Both the position numbers and the translations under genes were made by a program. Below the pieces are notes generated by a model. That model was not told the origin of the DNA. It saw only the letters and a program-made list of their open reading frames with translations, and did not search any database. A stretch of 64,000 nucleotides of DNA from Mesostigma viride (taxonomy: Eukaryota > Streptophyta > Mesostigmatophyceae > Mesostigmatales > Mesostigmataceae), in the NCBI GenBank assembly GCA_009746045.1, contig RPFO01000154.1, forward strand, positions 7,616,693 to 7,680,692. Direction: 5' to 3'. Numbering within the stretch: the stretch's first letter is position 1; each line of letters starts with the position of its first letter. Below, in pieces: positions 1 through 10,379 of the stretch.

Positions 1-1063
1 CTCAGAATGATGATGCGTGATTTTCGTAGGTCAGGCATGGCCAGATTTTTAGGATTGGGAAAATACAGGTAGGAAAATACTGCCTTCCTGGTCGTCAGTG
101 CCAGACAAGTCATCGCCTATCATAGGTCGATTTTCTCCTTATGGCCGGGCAGTCTGCGCCAGCCCGAGCATCCAGGTTTGCTACGGGATGTCCCCTGCAG
201 CATTTGCTGCGAATGCGGACGCATTTATAGGTCATCTTTGAACGAAACATCAACCTGGTAATCATAAAGGATGCATGCTTGACGCGGCTATGGCGGCCTA
301 TGCCCGTAGAGCCACGGTATCTGTGAGTTATGGTGGTCCCGGCCAGCGGACCCCGGGAAGGACATGAACGAGCTGGGTACGACAACGTATTTGCGTGTTG
401 TTTGCAGCGGAATTCGTCTCCCATGCAATATATATGACGATTTTATCTTTGCATATTTCAGCAAGCTTTCATGCCTGTTGTAGAGAGTGGTTTCAGCCCT
501 GAAAGTGCCCAGTTTATGGCATATCTTTGGAGTGTATCATTCCGTTAGTGCAGGTAGGCAACGTGTTTGTATTCCAGCACTTTTGGCAGCATTTTATAGC
601 TTTTTATAATGCATTATTGTGTTGCATGTCATAGATAGCTGTTTACACGCGCGTAACCCACACACATATATGAGCACGTTATATAGAGGTAATGGGTTAT
701 CCGGGTGGTCTGACCCAAGGAAACCCCCATTGGACTATCCAACTAAGTTGTCCTATGTTGGTATTGAGGTTCCCTACCCTCCCTGGGAAAAAAGTGGGGG
801 GTTAACTTTTCCTTGGGGAAAAAAGATCGTCTTTTGGCCAACTTTGACTAGAGCTATCATCCAAATGCTTTGATAAAGCCATGGTATTATTGCATATTCT
901 GAAAGCCCTTGAAGTGTAGATACTCCTAGCATCTTGGTTGGGGGTATTTGGAGTTGTGGCCTGTGAGTTATGATTTTTTTCATTTTCAGGGGTATGAAAG
1001 TGCCAAAAATGGGTCAGCGGACTATGGGTTAATAATAATACTCTTTGCTGGGTTACGATCGGT

Positions 1064-2023
1064 GTGCGTTTGTTTGAATGCAGGCGAGATCGCTGTGCTG
1101 ACACAACGTTCAACGTGATTGCATGGGCATCATTAAACCTGACGCCGCTTGTGCCGCAAGGCATTGTAGCGGCGTGGGGGGGCGTGAAGCGCTACGCGGA
1201 TTCTTTCCACAAAGTCAGGATACACGGGTTCAACTACCGCACAGAGGCTGCGGACCAATCCCAGGGAAAGCGGCACAAGAATGCGGGAGTTGCGGTGCAT
1301 GGCCCGGGCGGTGTAGACTTTGGTTTCATCACACACATTCTGAAGGCCAGGTTAGAGTACCCACGAGGGGGCTGGGAATGGCAGCTGTTGTTGAAGGTGC
1401 AGCTTTTTGATCGCCTTCATGTCGCTCACCTGCCCCACGAGAGGTTGGTGGTCATCAGCAGCGCACAGGCCCCCAGGTCGTCGCGCCTTGTGTTGCCAGG
1501 TGCAGTGAGCTCAGTTGGCTATGTCGTCGATGAATGCTATGCTCCCGAAATGGTGGTAATCCCTGCCAAACTGCCATGGAGCATGGCACACCAGGCGCAA
1601 TCTGCCCTCAGTAACCATGTGTATCACAGCGTGGCAGCAGATTTCCCCACCATGCCGCAGTTTGAAGTGATTGAGGAGGGTGAGCCGATGCCACCGCCTA
1701 GTGGCAAGAAGAAAGGCAAGAAGAAGGGGTCCAAGAAGAAGAAGAAGGTGGCAGCGGCAGACGTAGGTGATGGCGACGTGGTGCGCCGCGCTGGCAAGGC
1801 ACCTGCTCGAGGGCGCAGCCGCAAGCGTGGTGCTCCCACAGATGCTGGACCTAGCCAGCCCACCGTTGTAATTGAGGAGGTCCCTATGGCAAAGAGGGCC
1901 AGTGGAAGGCAGCGTAAAGCTGTGAACTATTGCGACACTAGTAGGGATGACACTATGTCATCAGAAGATGATGTTGATGCAAGCAACCCCTCGGACAGCA
2001 GTTCTGAAGAAGATGACTTTTGA
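1064..2023 (+). CDS. Transposase-associated DUF4216-like protein, C-terminal exon
   Basis: Open frame of 319 codons without a convincing ATG (the first codon is GTG). A pyrimidine-rich stretch ending in TGCAG at 1079-1083 suggests that this is the last exon and that coding begins near 1084. Residues about 49-115 resemble DUF4216: a V-x-I-x-G-F-x-Y-R-T start, then N-A-G-V-x-V-x-G, then D-F-G-F-I, then LLKVQLFD, matching the NSGVVV...YYGV...LFKCDWFD pattern beside plant CACTA transposases. The C-terminus has a lysine-rich block (about 215-230), an Arg/Lys linker and a strongly acidic Ser/Asp/Glu tail. AATAAA lies at 2168-2173. The catalytic part of the transposase is not in the window. Confidence 0.5.
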   Translation: MRLFECRRDRCADTTFNVIAWASLNLTPLVPQGIVAAWGGVKRYADSFHKVRIHGFNYRTEAADQSQGKRHKNAGVAVHGPGGVDFGFITHILKARLEYPRGGWEWQLLLKVQLFDRLHVAHLPHERLVVISSAQAPRSSRLVLPGAVSSVGYVVDECYAPEMVVIPAKLPWSMAHQAQSALSNHVYHSVAADFPTMPQFEVIEEGEPMPPPSGKKKGKKKGSKKKKKVAAADVGDGDVVRRAGKAPARGRSRKRGAPTDAGPSQPTVVIEEVPMAKRASGRQRKAVNYCDTSRDDTMSSEDDVDASNPSDSSSEEDDF

Positions 2024-2167
2024 TTTAATTTGGGCATGACAGCATTGTTTATGGAATGATGTGCTGTTTTATATTGTATGACAACCCTATATTGCACCTT
2101 TGCCGGTGCACCCTATAATGCATATCAAAGTGGTGTTGAGTTTTTTTTCACGTTAAGGACTTAATGA

Positions 2168-2173
2168 AATAAA
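2168..2173 (+). promoter_or_regulatory. Candidate polyadenylation signal AATAAA
   Basis: AATAAA lies 145 nt downstream of the stop codon of the DUF4216-like ORF. A short motif, so only suggestive. Confidence 0.35.
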
Positions 2174-2204
2174 GCTCATGATTTTTCTCGTGTTACACTC
2201 TTGG

Positions 2205-2524
2205 TGAGAAATTTCTCACCACGTTGACTTGTGATTTTTCTCGTGTTAGTGATTTTTCTCGTGTTGGTGAGAAACTTCTCAATTTTCTCAATTTTCTCAC
2301 TTTTTCTCACTTTTTCTCACCCATTCTCACCTTTTTTCTCACTTTAGGGTTTTTTCTCACCCCAATCTCACCAAAACGCCCTTTTTCTCACCAAAATCTC
2401 ACCCTGGTGAAATTTTTTTCCTAGCGTTTGCGGAAAAAAATTGAGATTTTTCTCAATTTTCTCAAAAAATTCTCACAAAGGGTGAGAAAATTGAGGGTTT
2501 TGAGAATTTTCTCAGAAATTGAGT
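2205..2524. repeat. TTCTCAC / GTGAGAA subterminal repeat array
   Basis: About 320 bp built from TTCTCAC, TTTCTCA and CTCGTG units on the + strand (densest at 2263-2410), then the reverse motif GTGAGAA and TTGAGA from about 2455. Motifs occur in both orientations, so the region can fold back on itself. It sits between the transposase-like ORF and the TAGTG terminus, where CACTA elements carry transposase-binding motif arrays. Confidence 0.6.
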
Positions 2525-2532
2525 TCCTAGTG

Positions 2533-3372
2533 AAGGACAATTCCGGTAATGGTACGATCGTGTGATCAACGTGACCCTATGAATGTTTCGCTTCCTTTAT
2601 GGGTTATCAACGCAAGTTTTCGGCTTTTTTCCGTGCAGTTAGCGCCAGGTATAATGCCATTCCGTGCTGCGCATCGCCAGATTCCTGGCACCTTTCAGTG
2701 GTTTTTATGTACGTTGCATGGCTGGGACGTGTCAAAGCGTGACCGTGGCATATCGTCAAGTTGTCAGGGATTTGCTGAGTGGTTTCTTGGAAGGAGATTG
2801 CTAACAGCACTCAGTTTTGTGTGAATATTGACGCGGCCTTTCTTAGCAGAGGCTTCATTGTGGTTAGAGGCTCACAAGCTTGAGTTTGTTTCATGGCAAA
2901 CAATTGCGCTGGAAAGAAAGGTGGCAGTGGTTTTTCTGAGGGGCATACTGCATGGGTGGAACTGCACGTAGGTAGGGGTTGTCGTTGTCTTGTTGGCCTT
3001 TCTCCCACTAAAATGGGAGAGCCCTAATTCATATGCTAGCAAGGCAAGGTAACCATGGTGAGAAGCCTTGGCAATCAGCATGTATGATAATTCTGCTTTC
3101 TCTGTGGACTGTCTGTTGTTACCCTTGTTGGGCAATTAGTGGGTATGGCTTTCTAGGGTGTGTTTGAGCTTGGTTTTGGGATGATGCCCACACCATAAAC
3201 CTGGAATATGCTTTCGAAGTGTCGGCTAGGCATGTAGAGCTACCTGCCTCATTGTTGTGCACACACGCAACAGGTTGCCCGTGTCGAGGTAAGGCAAGGG
3301 CACATGACGTGCCCAGCCACCTCCTTGTACATTGTGGTCGAATTGGGCATGGTCAGGAGCCTTTTGGATGGC
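2533..3372. other. Intergenic sequence, no gene recognised
   Basis: Several short open frames (for example 2549-2824) show no recognisable protein family and no mutual consistency. I see no RNA gene or repeat structure. Confidence 0.4.
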
Positions 3373-3412
3373 ATAGGAAGTGTTGAATTGAATTGAATTG
3401 AATTGTAACATA

Positions 3413-3426
3413 ACTCCGTTGGGAGT
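3413..3426 (-). other. 3'-terminal hairpin of the ORF1-only LINE
   Basis: ACTCC-GTTG-GGAGT forms a 5-bp stem with a 4-nt loop directly before the AATTG tail. The same core recurs at 17718-17731 and, with a 4-bp stem, at 15756-15767, each next to the 3' end of a minus-strand LINE copy. Stem-loops at LINE 3' ends are known RT recognition sites in some clades. Confidence 0.6.
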
Positions 3427-3816
3427 ATATGTAGCACATAGCCCTTGAGAGGGGGCATATGGCCTATCATACATCCTAAGCTACTTCCTGCAAGGGTGGG
3501 GATGTAAAGGACCCTTGCTCTAGGTGCACCAGGGCACTTGCATCCCCATGATCTTCAAGCTATGCCCAGCGAAGGGGGAGCCTGTCATGGGGGGGAAGAT
3601 CAGCATAGCTATACAAAGAAGCTAGGGCATGGCGTCTCAGCAGAGAGTTACTCCCTGCATAGGCACAACAGAACTAAATAAAGCTGGGCATCATCTGGGG
3701 TGTGGCTCATCATAGGCACACATGTACATGATTAAGTAAAGCGCGTGGCTTAGCTGGGATAGTGCCTCTAGGAGGCGTACATGTACATCGGGCCACGGTC
3801 TATCTATTCTACACTA

Positions 3817-5236
3817 CTACTGCTGTATTCCCCTAAGCTGGGGCGTCTGGAGTCGCTGGGGCCGCGGGGGGGGGGGGGTCGCCTGCCAGGGCTTATGGCC
3901 GACGTAGATGGCCGCCCCCTTCCAGTACACCGGCTGCCCCGCCTTGGTCTGCCGGAGCTGGAGGTAGGTCGGCCATAGCTCCCGTCGCCGTTGTTGCTGC
4001 GCCAGGGTCAAGTCGTCATCAAGGGTGAAGAGAGTCTTCTCGAGCCGCTTGCGGCGTCTGAGAAAAGAAATCTTGTCCGCCGGGGTCTTAAAGGTGAGAA
4101 GGAGCGGGGGCGGCCCTGCCTTACCCCGCGCGCGGGGAAGGCGGTGGGCGGCCAGCTCGATCTCACCGTTAAGGCCCATGCGACCAAGGATTTCTCTCTC
4201 AAACGCACGCAAAAGCTTCTCGGAATTCTCACCTTCCTCCATCTTGAAGTTCTTGACAATGACGTTGAGGCTGCGCTTGGCGAGCTCGGCCTCCTCGCGG
4301 AGGTCAAGCGTCTGCCGTTGAAGCTGGGCTGCGACGGCGGAGGTGGTGGAGGTGGTATGTTGCTTAAGCATGTCCGCCCAGGTGGTGATGCCGAGGAGCA
4401 TCGCCGGCCAGGCCAGCCGGGGCTGGCTTGGCGGCAATGTCCTTCACCGCCTGGGCGGTGAGGCCTGCGGTGTTCTGCAGAACCCCGATAGCGATGGCGT
4501 TGTCCTTAAGACGCTGGTCGATGTCGCGGAGCTGGGCGGTGATGGCGTCGGAGGTGGGGGTGGTGGCGGTGGAGGAGGCGAGGAGGCTGGAAGTGGCGGT
4601 GGAGATGGTGGGGAGCTCAGCAGCCAGCGTGCCGCCCATTGCCGCCAAATCTGCGGCTAGGGGCGTCACGTGCTGTGAGATGGTTGCTTGGAGGTGGAGG
4701 AGGAAGGTGGATTCGGTCAAGGGGGAGGGGGTCCAGAGGTCCGTGACAGAGCGGTCAAGGATGGAAAAGAGGGCGCCGAGCTGAAGACGGGGGCGAGACC
4801 AGCTGGCCAGGTTCTCAGCATGTTGTCGGATAGTGAACCGGCCGTCAGGTCCATTGCGGAAGCGGCAAAGGCGTTGAAGGCGTTGGCACATGTCGAGAAG
4901 GGAGGCGTATTATGACCCATAAAACACGAACTCCAGTATCTTGAGGGGTGGCATGTCGAAATAGCTGGGTCTGGCATCGTTGAAGGTGGAAAATAACCCG
5001 TCAACGTCAAAATCGCGCTCAGACCAGCTCGGTTCGGTTGGGCGGCTGCGTTTTGGCTCAGGCGAGGCTGAAGGCGAGGCAGGAAGCCCGGGAGGGTGCT
5101 GGACGACCACCAGTGCGCGACTAGTGTCATCACTGCCTGCCGGTCCTGATGGCGAAGCTGCAGCCGGAGCTGCAGACGTATTTTCATTGCCGAGCGCAGC
5201 CGTCAGGCTGCGTTGCGTCGATGGGCGTTTGCTCAT
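3817..5236 (-). pseudogene. L1 ORF1p-like RNA-binding protein, broken
   Basis: Starts at ATG 5236 (MSKRPSTQ...). A stop at 4910-4912 interrupts an otherwise continuous frame that resumes to 4364; a frameshift near 4400-4440 then moves the reading to the frame ending at 3817. Order: low-complexity N-terminus, a central helical region (about 4750-4450) likely to be a coiled coil, then an RNA-binding C-terminus. The C-terminal part has the L1 ORF1p hallmarks: a hydrophobic strand with LLLTFKTPADK, then DDLT, then RRRELWPTYLQLRQ and a final YVGHK. The protein would bind its own RNA in a ribonucleoprotein and chaperone target-primed reverse transcription. One nonsense codon and one frameshift make this copy non-functional unless they are sequence errors. 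Confidence 0.65.
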
Positions 5237-5440
5237 CGTATATTGCGTAATAGCGTCGGAAAATTATATCAGCATGTGCGTCTTAGAAAGACGAAGCGAT
5301 TGTGATATTCACGACTAAATTCGGTGCTCAAACGTGAAAGTTATGAGCTCCGACAGCCATGGCTACCTCGTGGCTCGTGGCGACTCTATTGGGCGCACCA
5401 TGCTATTATAGGAAGTGTTAGTGTGCCTTAATACTCACTA

Positions 5441-5968
5441 TTAGTAATGAGGATTTGTACGCTGATTTGCCCTATGTTTCCCACATTATTAGGCACAGGC
5501 GCCTGGGCCTAGCCGGGCACCTGGCCCGCACAGATCAGGTAGATACATCAGATAGGCTAGCTGGCACCAAGCCCGCCCAGCCTGGGCGATATGTCCTCAC
5601 CTGGCGTGCCCCCGGCCGCGCGCGGCAGGGCCGCCAACCGTGGACTTTTCGTAATAGACTCGGCATGGACATGTGCTACACTAGACGTGACGGGCTCACC
5701 CCCGGGCAGCCTCCTGGTTTGTCTGTAATATGGAGGCAGATGGTGCGCAAGGATAGATGGCAAGTAGTGATGAAGGAGACCACCCCCAAGCCTGTGGGGG
5801 CTCCGCGTGTGACCAAGTATGGCATTCATAGCGATTCGGGCCGCGGTGCCCACACCCCTGTAACTAGGACCTAGATAGCTTATACCATCCATTCCATCCC
5901 ATGTTCCCCTCCCACTGAGGACTTATGCTCACGCGACGCAGTCACGTGTCTATTAATTAATTAATTAA
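5441..5968 (+). mobile_element. 5'-truncated LINE1 copy (3' end only)
   Basis: Flanked by the 13-bp duplication TTAATACTCACTA at 5428-5440 and 5969-5981. The body is nearly identical to 9871-10403 of LINE1: the last ~140 codons of ORF2 (5455-5874, without endonuclease or RT core), the 3' UTR, and the hairpin at 5930-5948 with one stem mismatch (CACGCGAC against GTCACGTG), followed by (TTAA)n. This is classic target-primed reverse transcription with 5' truncation. The coding fragment is non-functional. Confidence 0.9.
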
Positions 5969-5981
5969 TTAATACTCACTA

Positions 5982-6675
5982 ATGCCTTCCTTAGCGTCTG
6001 CACAGGTGGCCAACTGCCAAAATTAATAACTGCTACAGCTGAGCTCAGAATGCCACCAAACTTTGACAGTGCCTTCTATGGTCATGACAGAATTTGACTA
6101 TTACTTTTTAGGCATAATTGATGTGTTATGAGTGTGTATGAGGACCTCCACGATACCCAACTGAGCATCGACGATTACTATACCCCGGAGCAGCTTGAGG
6201 CCCGGGCTGCCGCTTTGAACCTTGGATCATCTTCGCCTTGGTCTGCACCTGCTCGGCCACGCTGCGGCGTAACTTGGCGTCCATGTCGGTCGACGCCAAC
6301 CAGTAGCGACTCGACTCGTTGCCGGAGGTCCACGAGGCTCGGGCAGCCAAGCAGGCCAACCCGCAACTACGGTGCAGCATCTATGCCCGCCTCCTTAATG
6401 GCGTCTTCATCGTCCGCATTAACGGCCAGGACCTTCCTCCAATGACGGCGACCCCCATGGATACCGCCGTGCCAGCGCCCCAGCCCCCTGCTCGGCCCCC
6501 CGCCGTCACCGCCATCGCCACCGGCATCGACGGTCACCTGCTCCCCAGCACGTGTGGGGATCCACCGGGGCAACTTGAGCGCAGGTATGGCTGCCAGGCT
6601 TGGCCGTCCCCCTAATAAATTCGTTCGCTTTGCACCTGAGCCGGAGCCCGCGCTGCGAACCCTTCTCTCCTATCA
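5982..6675. other. Upstream region of LINE1, possible degenerate ORF1
   Basis: Short overlapping frames on both strands between 6126 and 6615 look protein-like but cannot be joined with confidence. On the + strand, 6128-6445 begins MSVYEDLHDTQ and 6319-6615 contains a coherent LLNGVFIVRINGQDLPP stretch. On the - strand, 6126-6380 also reads plausibly. By position this would be the LINE1 5' UTR or a decayed ORF1, but no L1 ORF1p motif is visible. The 5' edge of LINE1 is not defined. Confidence 0.3.
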
Positions 6676-9600
6676 ATGACGACGCTCGCGGCCCCGCGGC
6701 TCCGCGGCTTTAGCAGTGGGATCTGCCTAACTCCCCTTCCCGCCCCTTTGCCTTCGCAGCCCTCGGGCTGTCGGAGAGAGAGCACCGGGTCGGCAGTGAG
6801 CCAGGTTCGCCCCGCCTCGCGCGGCCGCCTCCGAAACCTCCTCAGACTGCACGCATTTCTTATGCGTGCAGACGCAGACTCATTCTACCTGGCCACCCGA
6901 GCCAACCGTCGGCGTCGCCTCGACGCGTTGGCAGGAAGAATCGAAACGGTGATTGAAAGCATAAGTCCCCAACCCGCCCCCCCTACCCCACCACCTCCAC
7001 CCCCACCCCCATCACCACCCTGCTCCATCTCCGCCCCCACCCCCGCCTGCACCCCCCTTTTCGGTCAACGCGCGCCCTTGGTCATCGCCACCTTCAACGC
7101 CCGCACGCTCCAGCCCGACGCTGACCGCTGTCACTGCCTGCGCAGTGACGACTGTCAGTGCCATCGAGTCTCCAATCTTATTGGTTTCTGCATCGACAAT
7201 AATATCGCCATCCTGGGAATCCAAGAACACAGGCGCACTGCATCGGCCCGCGGATCAACTGCCCTTGTTGCTGACGACATCGACGGCTGGCGGTTCTACT
7301 ACGGAGGCGGCGACGGCACCGGGAACGGGGGCGTCGGTCTCCTCTGCTCCCCGCTCGCCGTACGCCACATGGGCGAACCCCAGCTGGTCAACGCTCGGCT
7401 CCTCGTGGCCACTTTTCATTCGATGGAGGGCCACTCGACCTACGCCCTGACGGTGGGCGTTGGTTACGCACCCCACTCCGGCCACCCAGAACAAGACCGC
7501 AAGGACTTCTTTGCAGCGCTGGAGAACCTGGCGAACGGCATCCCTGGTCGCAACTACCTCGCTCTGCTGCTGGACGCCAACGCCACGCTACCACCGGGTA
7601 CTGGCGGATGTCAGCACGCCCCCAACGGTACGGTCTCCAATGCCAACACTGAACTTTTTGCTGATTTGCTTACGACATGCGATTTGGTCACTGCCAACAC
7701 TCGCTTTCCACATAGTCCAGATGCTTTGGTCACACACACCTCGCCAACTGGCACTGAACGCTGCATTGACTATGTTGTAATGCGCAAGCGTCATCAAGGA
7801 TCTGTACTAGCTGCTCGCTCGCATGTGATCCCCCTGGTGCGCTCCGATCATCGCATCGTCACCGCCCGCATCCGCCTGCGATTCCCCTCGCCCTTTCGTA
7901 AGCACGTGGCACCCCCTGATTTGCGCACACTTCAGTTGCTCGAGAAATCTGACGACGCTCTGGAGGACTTCCCTGAAAAACGCGCCCACAAGCGCGCCGC
8001 AGAGGCGTTCGTCGACGCGCTGGACATCCCGGCCAGCCACGCCCAGCTGTTCGCTGCCGGCCCGGCATCGGCCCTTCGGCACCTCGCTGACAAGCTGCCC
8101 GCGGCCGGGGCCCTACTGCCCCCCCGCCGCCCGCCCCGCTTCACCAGCCTGCACCGGCTCCCCGCCGTCATCCAGGCCCGGCAAGCCCTGCGCGACAACA
8201 GCGACCCCGCCCGCTACGCCCGCCTCAAAGCCGATTACCACTCGGCCATCCGGCAGGCGACCAAGGAGCAGGAGGACCTTCATGTCCGCGAGTACTTCGC
8301 CCACCTCAAGGACCAGCACGGCAAGTACGCCTGGACCCGCCTGCGTCACGCCCAACGGCCCGCCGGCGGCGCGCAGCCGGCGCCGCGGACGCTCTCTGGC
8401 TCACCGCAGCAGCAGCTCGACCAGTGGTATTCCTCCCAGTCCCGGCTGCTCGGCGCCCCCCCGCCGCCTCCGCCGCTTGGCCCTCTGGCGGCCGCACGCC
8501 TGGCAGTAGCACCGGCGGACGTCCCTGCGCCGCCCACGCCGCCCGCCGCTGAGCAGGACTACACGTACCCAGCCCTGACGGAACCCCTGGCCGACCCCAA
8601 CGAGCTCCCGCCGTTCACCGAGCTCGAGCTGAGCACCGCCGCCAAGCAACTCCGCTTCTATGCCGCCGTTGGACCTGACCAGCTCCCAGCCCCGGTGATT
8701 AAGCTGACGGCGCTCACGGGGTTCCTGCTTGACGTCTGCAACCGGATCCTGCTTGCCGACGCGCCGCCGATTCCTGAGTGGCAGCACAGCTACCGTATTA
8801 TGCTGTACAAAAACAAAGGTTCCCCTGACGACCCCGCCAACTACAGAGGAGTCTGCATCCAGAGCGCCGCACTTAAGTTGTTCATGCGCATGATCCTCAA
8901 CCGCCTTCGTTCTGCTCTCGACTGTCACCTTGGGGAAAGTCAAATGGGCTTCCGTCCTGGGCGCAACACCGTCATGGCCATCTTCGTCGCGCGTCGCCTC
9001 TTCGAGGAAATCGCTCTCCTGCAACCTGGTGAGTTTCCCGCCATCCTGATCTTCGTCGACTTCATCAAGGCTTTTGATTCTGTCCTCTGGGACGCTCTAT
9101 GGGCTGTACTTGCTCGCGCTCGCGTCCCCACTCCCCTGATTACCGTCATCCGCACGCTGTATGAGGGGTCCACCACTTCGGTGCGCACTCAACACGGCAT
9201 TACCCCGCCATGCCCACTGCAGACCGGCGTCTGGCAGGGTTGCGTCCTGTCGCCGTACCTGTTTATTATTGTAGTGGATTATGTTATGCGCCAGGCACGT
9301 GCTCGCTTTGCTAGCATTGCAGGCCGTGCCCCTGGCCTAGCGATCACGAACGAGCTTGGGGAAGGGGGGCCGACTAACAAGCAGAATTTACTAGCTGACC
9401 TCATTTATGCCGACGACATCACGCTCATCGAGAAGCCGGAGTCTGCCCAACTTTGGCTGGACTGCCTGGCGCTCGAGGCTCGGGCGGTTGGTCTAGAAAT
9501 CAGCCCCAAAACGGAGGCCCTGGCCCTCGGCATGGCAGGGCCCCCACCCACACTCCGCCTCTTAGACGATGCCGAGGTCAACTACCCTCCTTCAGGCCGC

Positions 9601-10308
9601 TTCAAGCTGCTCGGCAGTTGGCTTCCCGACTGCGAGGACGACATGACGACACGGATCGGCATGGCGTGGGCGCACCTCCATGACCACCGCCGCTGGTGGA
9701 GCAACCCCGCCCTACCCCGGATCGTCAAGCGTGACCTCTTCAAGGTCGTCATTCTGACGATCCTGACCTACGGCGCCGAGACGTGGACACTGATGCAGGA
9801 GCTGGAGCAACGACTCGACGGCGCCGTCACCAAGATGCTGCGCAAGGCCCTTAACATCCCCTTTGGTTTGCACATTAGTAATGAGGATTTGTACGCTGAT
9901 TTGCCCTATGTTTCCCACATTATTAGGCACAGGCGCCTGGGCCTAGCCGGGCACCTGGCCCGCACAGATCAGGTAGATACATCAGATAGACTAGCTGGCA
10001 CCAAGCCCGCCCAGCCTGGGCGATATGTCCTCACCTGGCGTGCCCCCGGCCGCGCGCGGCAGGGCCGCCACCCGTGGACTTTTCGTGATAGACTCGGCAT
10101 GGACATGTGCTACACTAGACGTGACGGGCTCACCCCCGGGCAGCCTCCTGGTTTGTCTGTAATATGGAGGCAGATGGTGCGCAAGGATAGATGGCAAGTA
10201 GTGATGAAGGAGACCACCCCCAAGCCTGTGGGGGCTCCGCGTGTGACCAAGTATGGCATTCATAGCGATTCGGGCCGCGGTGCCCACACCCCTGTAACTA
10301 GGACCTAG
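6676..10308 (+). CDS. LINE ORF2: AP-endonuclease / reverse transcriptase
   Basis: 1210 aa from a real ATG at 6676, uninterrupted. Residues about 135-395 form an exonuclease-endonuclease-phosphatase fold: VIATFNARTL at the start, IQEHR, LLLDANA and the closing SDHRIV. This domain nicks target DNA. Residues about 700-960 are the reverse transcriptase: YRIMLYKNKGS, NYRGVCIQSA, MGFRPGRNT, FVDFIKAFD (palm aspartate), WQGCVLSPYLF and the catalytic Y911-A-D-D914. The C-terminal region has LLGSWLP, LTYGAETWTL and RHRRLGLAGHLAR, typical of LINE ORF2 after the RT. There is no obvious RNase H. A long proline run lies at about 97-115. The intact frame suggests a recent, possibly active copy. Confidence 0.9.
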   Translation: MTTLAAPRLRGFSSGICLTPLPAPLPSQPSGCRRESTGSAVSQVRPASRGRLRNLLRLHAFLMRADADSFYLATRANRRRRLDALAGRIETVIESISPQPAPPTPPPPPPPPSPPCSISAPTPACTPLFGQRAPLVIATFNARTLQPDADRCHCLRSDDCQCHRVSNLIGFCIDNNIAILGIQEHRRTASARGSTALVADDIDGWRFYYGGGDGTGNGGVGLLCSPLAVRHMGEPQLVNARLLVATFHSMEGHSTYALTVGVGYAPHSGHPEQDRKDFFAALENLANGIPGRNYLALLLDANATLPPGTGGCQHAPNGTVSNANTELFADLLTTCDLVTANTRFPHSPDALVTHTSPTGTERCIDYVVMRKRHQGSVLAARSHVIPLVRSDHRIVTARIRLRFPSPFRKHVAPPDLRTLQLLEKSDDALEDFPEKRAHKRAAEAFVDALDIPASHAQLFAAGPASALRHLADKLPAAGALLPPRRPPRFTSLHRLPAVIQARQALRDNSDPARYARLKADYHSAIRQATKEQEDLHVREYFAHLKDQHGKYAWTRLRHAQRPAGGAQPAPRTLSGSPQQQLDQWYSSQSRLLGAPPPPPPLGPLAAARLAVAPADVPAPPTPPAAEQDYTYPALTEPLADPNELPPFTELELSTAAKQLRFYAAVGPDQLPAPVIKLTALTGFLLDVCNRILLADAPPIPEWQHSYRIMLYKNKGSPDDPANYRGVCIQSAALKLFMRMILNRLRSALDCHLGESQMGFRPGRNTVMAIFVARRLFEEIALLQPGEFPAILIFVDFIKAFDSVLWDALWAVLARARVPTPLITVIRTLYEGSTTSVRTQHGITPPCPLQTGVWQGCVLSPYLFIIVVDYVMRQARARFASIAGRAPGLAITNELGEGGPTNKQNLLADLIYADDITLIEKPESAQLWLDCLALEARAVGLEISPKTEALALGMAGPPPTLRLLDDAEVNYPPSGRFKLLGSWLPDCEDDMTTRIGMAWAHLHDHRRWWSNPALPRIVKRDLFKVVILTILTYGAETWTLMQELEQRLDGAVTKMLRKALNIPFGLHISNEDLYADLPYVSHIIRHRRLGLAGHLARTDQVDTSDRLAGTKPAQPGRYVLTWRAPGRARQGRHPWTFRDRLGMDMCYTRRDGLTPGQPPGLSVIWRQMVRKDRWQVVMKETTPKPVGAPRVTKYGIHSDSGRGAHTPVTRT

Positions 10309-10360
10309 AATTAATTAATCCATTCCATCCCATGTTCCCCTCCCACTGAGGACTTATGCT

Positions 10361-10379
10361 CACGTGACGCAGTCACGTG
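10361..10379 (+). other. LINE1 3'-terminal hairpin
   Basis: CACGTGAC-GCA-GTCACGTG is a perfect 8-bp stem with a 3-nt loop, 4 nt before the (TTAA)n tail. It is conserved at 20449-20467 (perfect) and 5930-5948 (one mismatch), and is unlike the ACTCC/GGAGT hairpin of the other LINE lineage. Likely the RT recognition structure. Confidence 0.65.

Larger units (their letters stand above)
1..2532 (+). mobile_element. CACTA (En/Spm)-like DNA transposon, 3' portion
   Basis: Three signs agree. A DUF4216-like C-terminal transposase-associated protein ends at 2023. It is followed by a dense array of TTCTCAC/GTGAGAA motifs in both orientations (2205-2524), as expected of subterminal transposase-binding sites. 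The array ends at TAGTG (2528-2532), the canonical 3' terminus of CACTA elements, followed by AAG as a possible 3-bp duplication. The 5' end (CACTA...) would lie before the window. Positions 1-1060 have no gene and match, with much divergence, the repeat at 10740-11815. The superfamily call is inference from family knowledge; the element edge depends on one pentamer. Confidence 0.5.
3385..5407 (-). mobile_element. ORF1-only non-autonomous LINE (HAL1-like), complete with TSD
   Basis: Flanked by a 12-bp direct repeat, ATAGGAAGTGTT, at 3373-3384 and 5408-5419, a target-site duplication that defines both ends. On the minus strand the order is: 5' leader (5407-5237), ORF1 (5236-3817), 3' UTR (3816-3405) with a terminal hairpin at 3413-3426, and a (CAATT)n tail at 3385-3404. 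No endonuclease or RT sequence lies between ORF1 and the tail, although both ends are present. The layout resembles mammalian half-L1 (HAL1) elements. The 3' UTR matches the LINE fragment at 17685-18161, and the hairpin is shared with LINE2 (15740-17627), a plausible source of RT in trans. Confidence 0.75.

Noticed and set aside
3226-3474. Minus-strand ORFs with QFNSIQFN-type repeats
   Set aside because: They are the (AATTG)n LINE tail read as protein.
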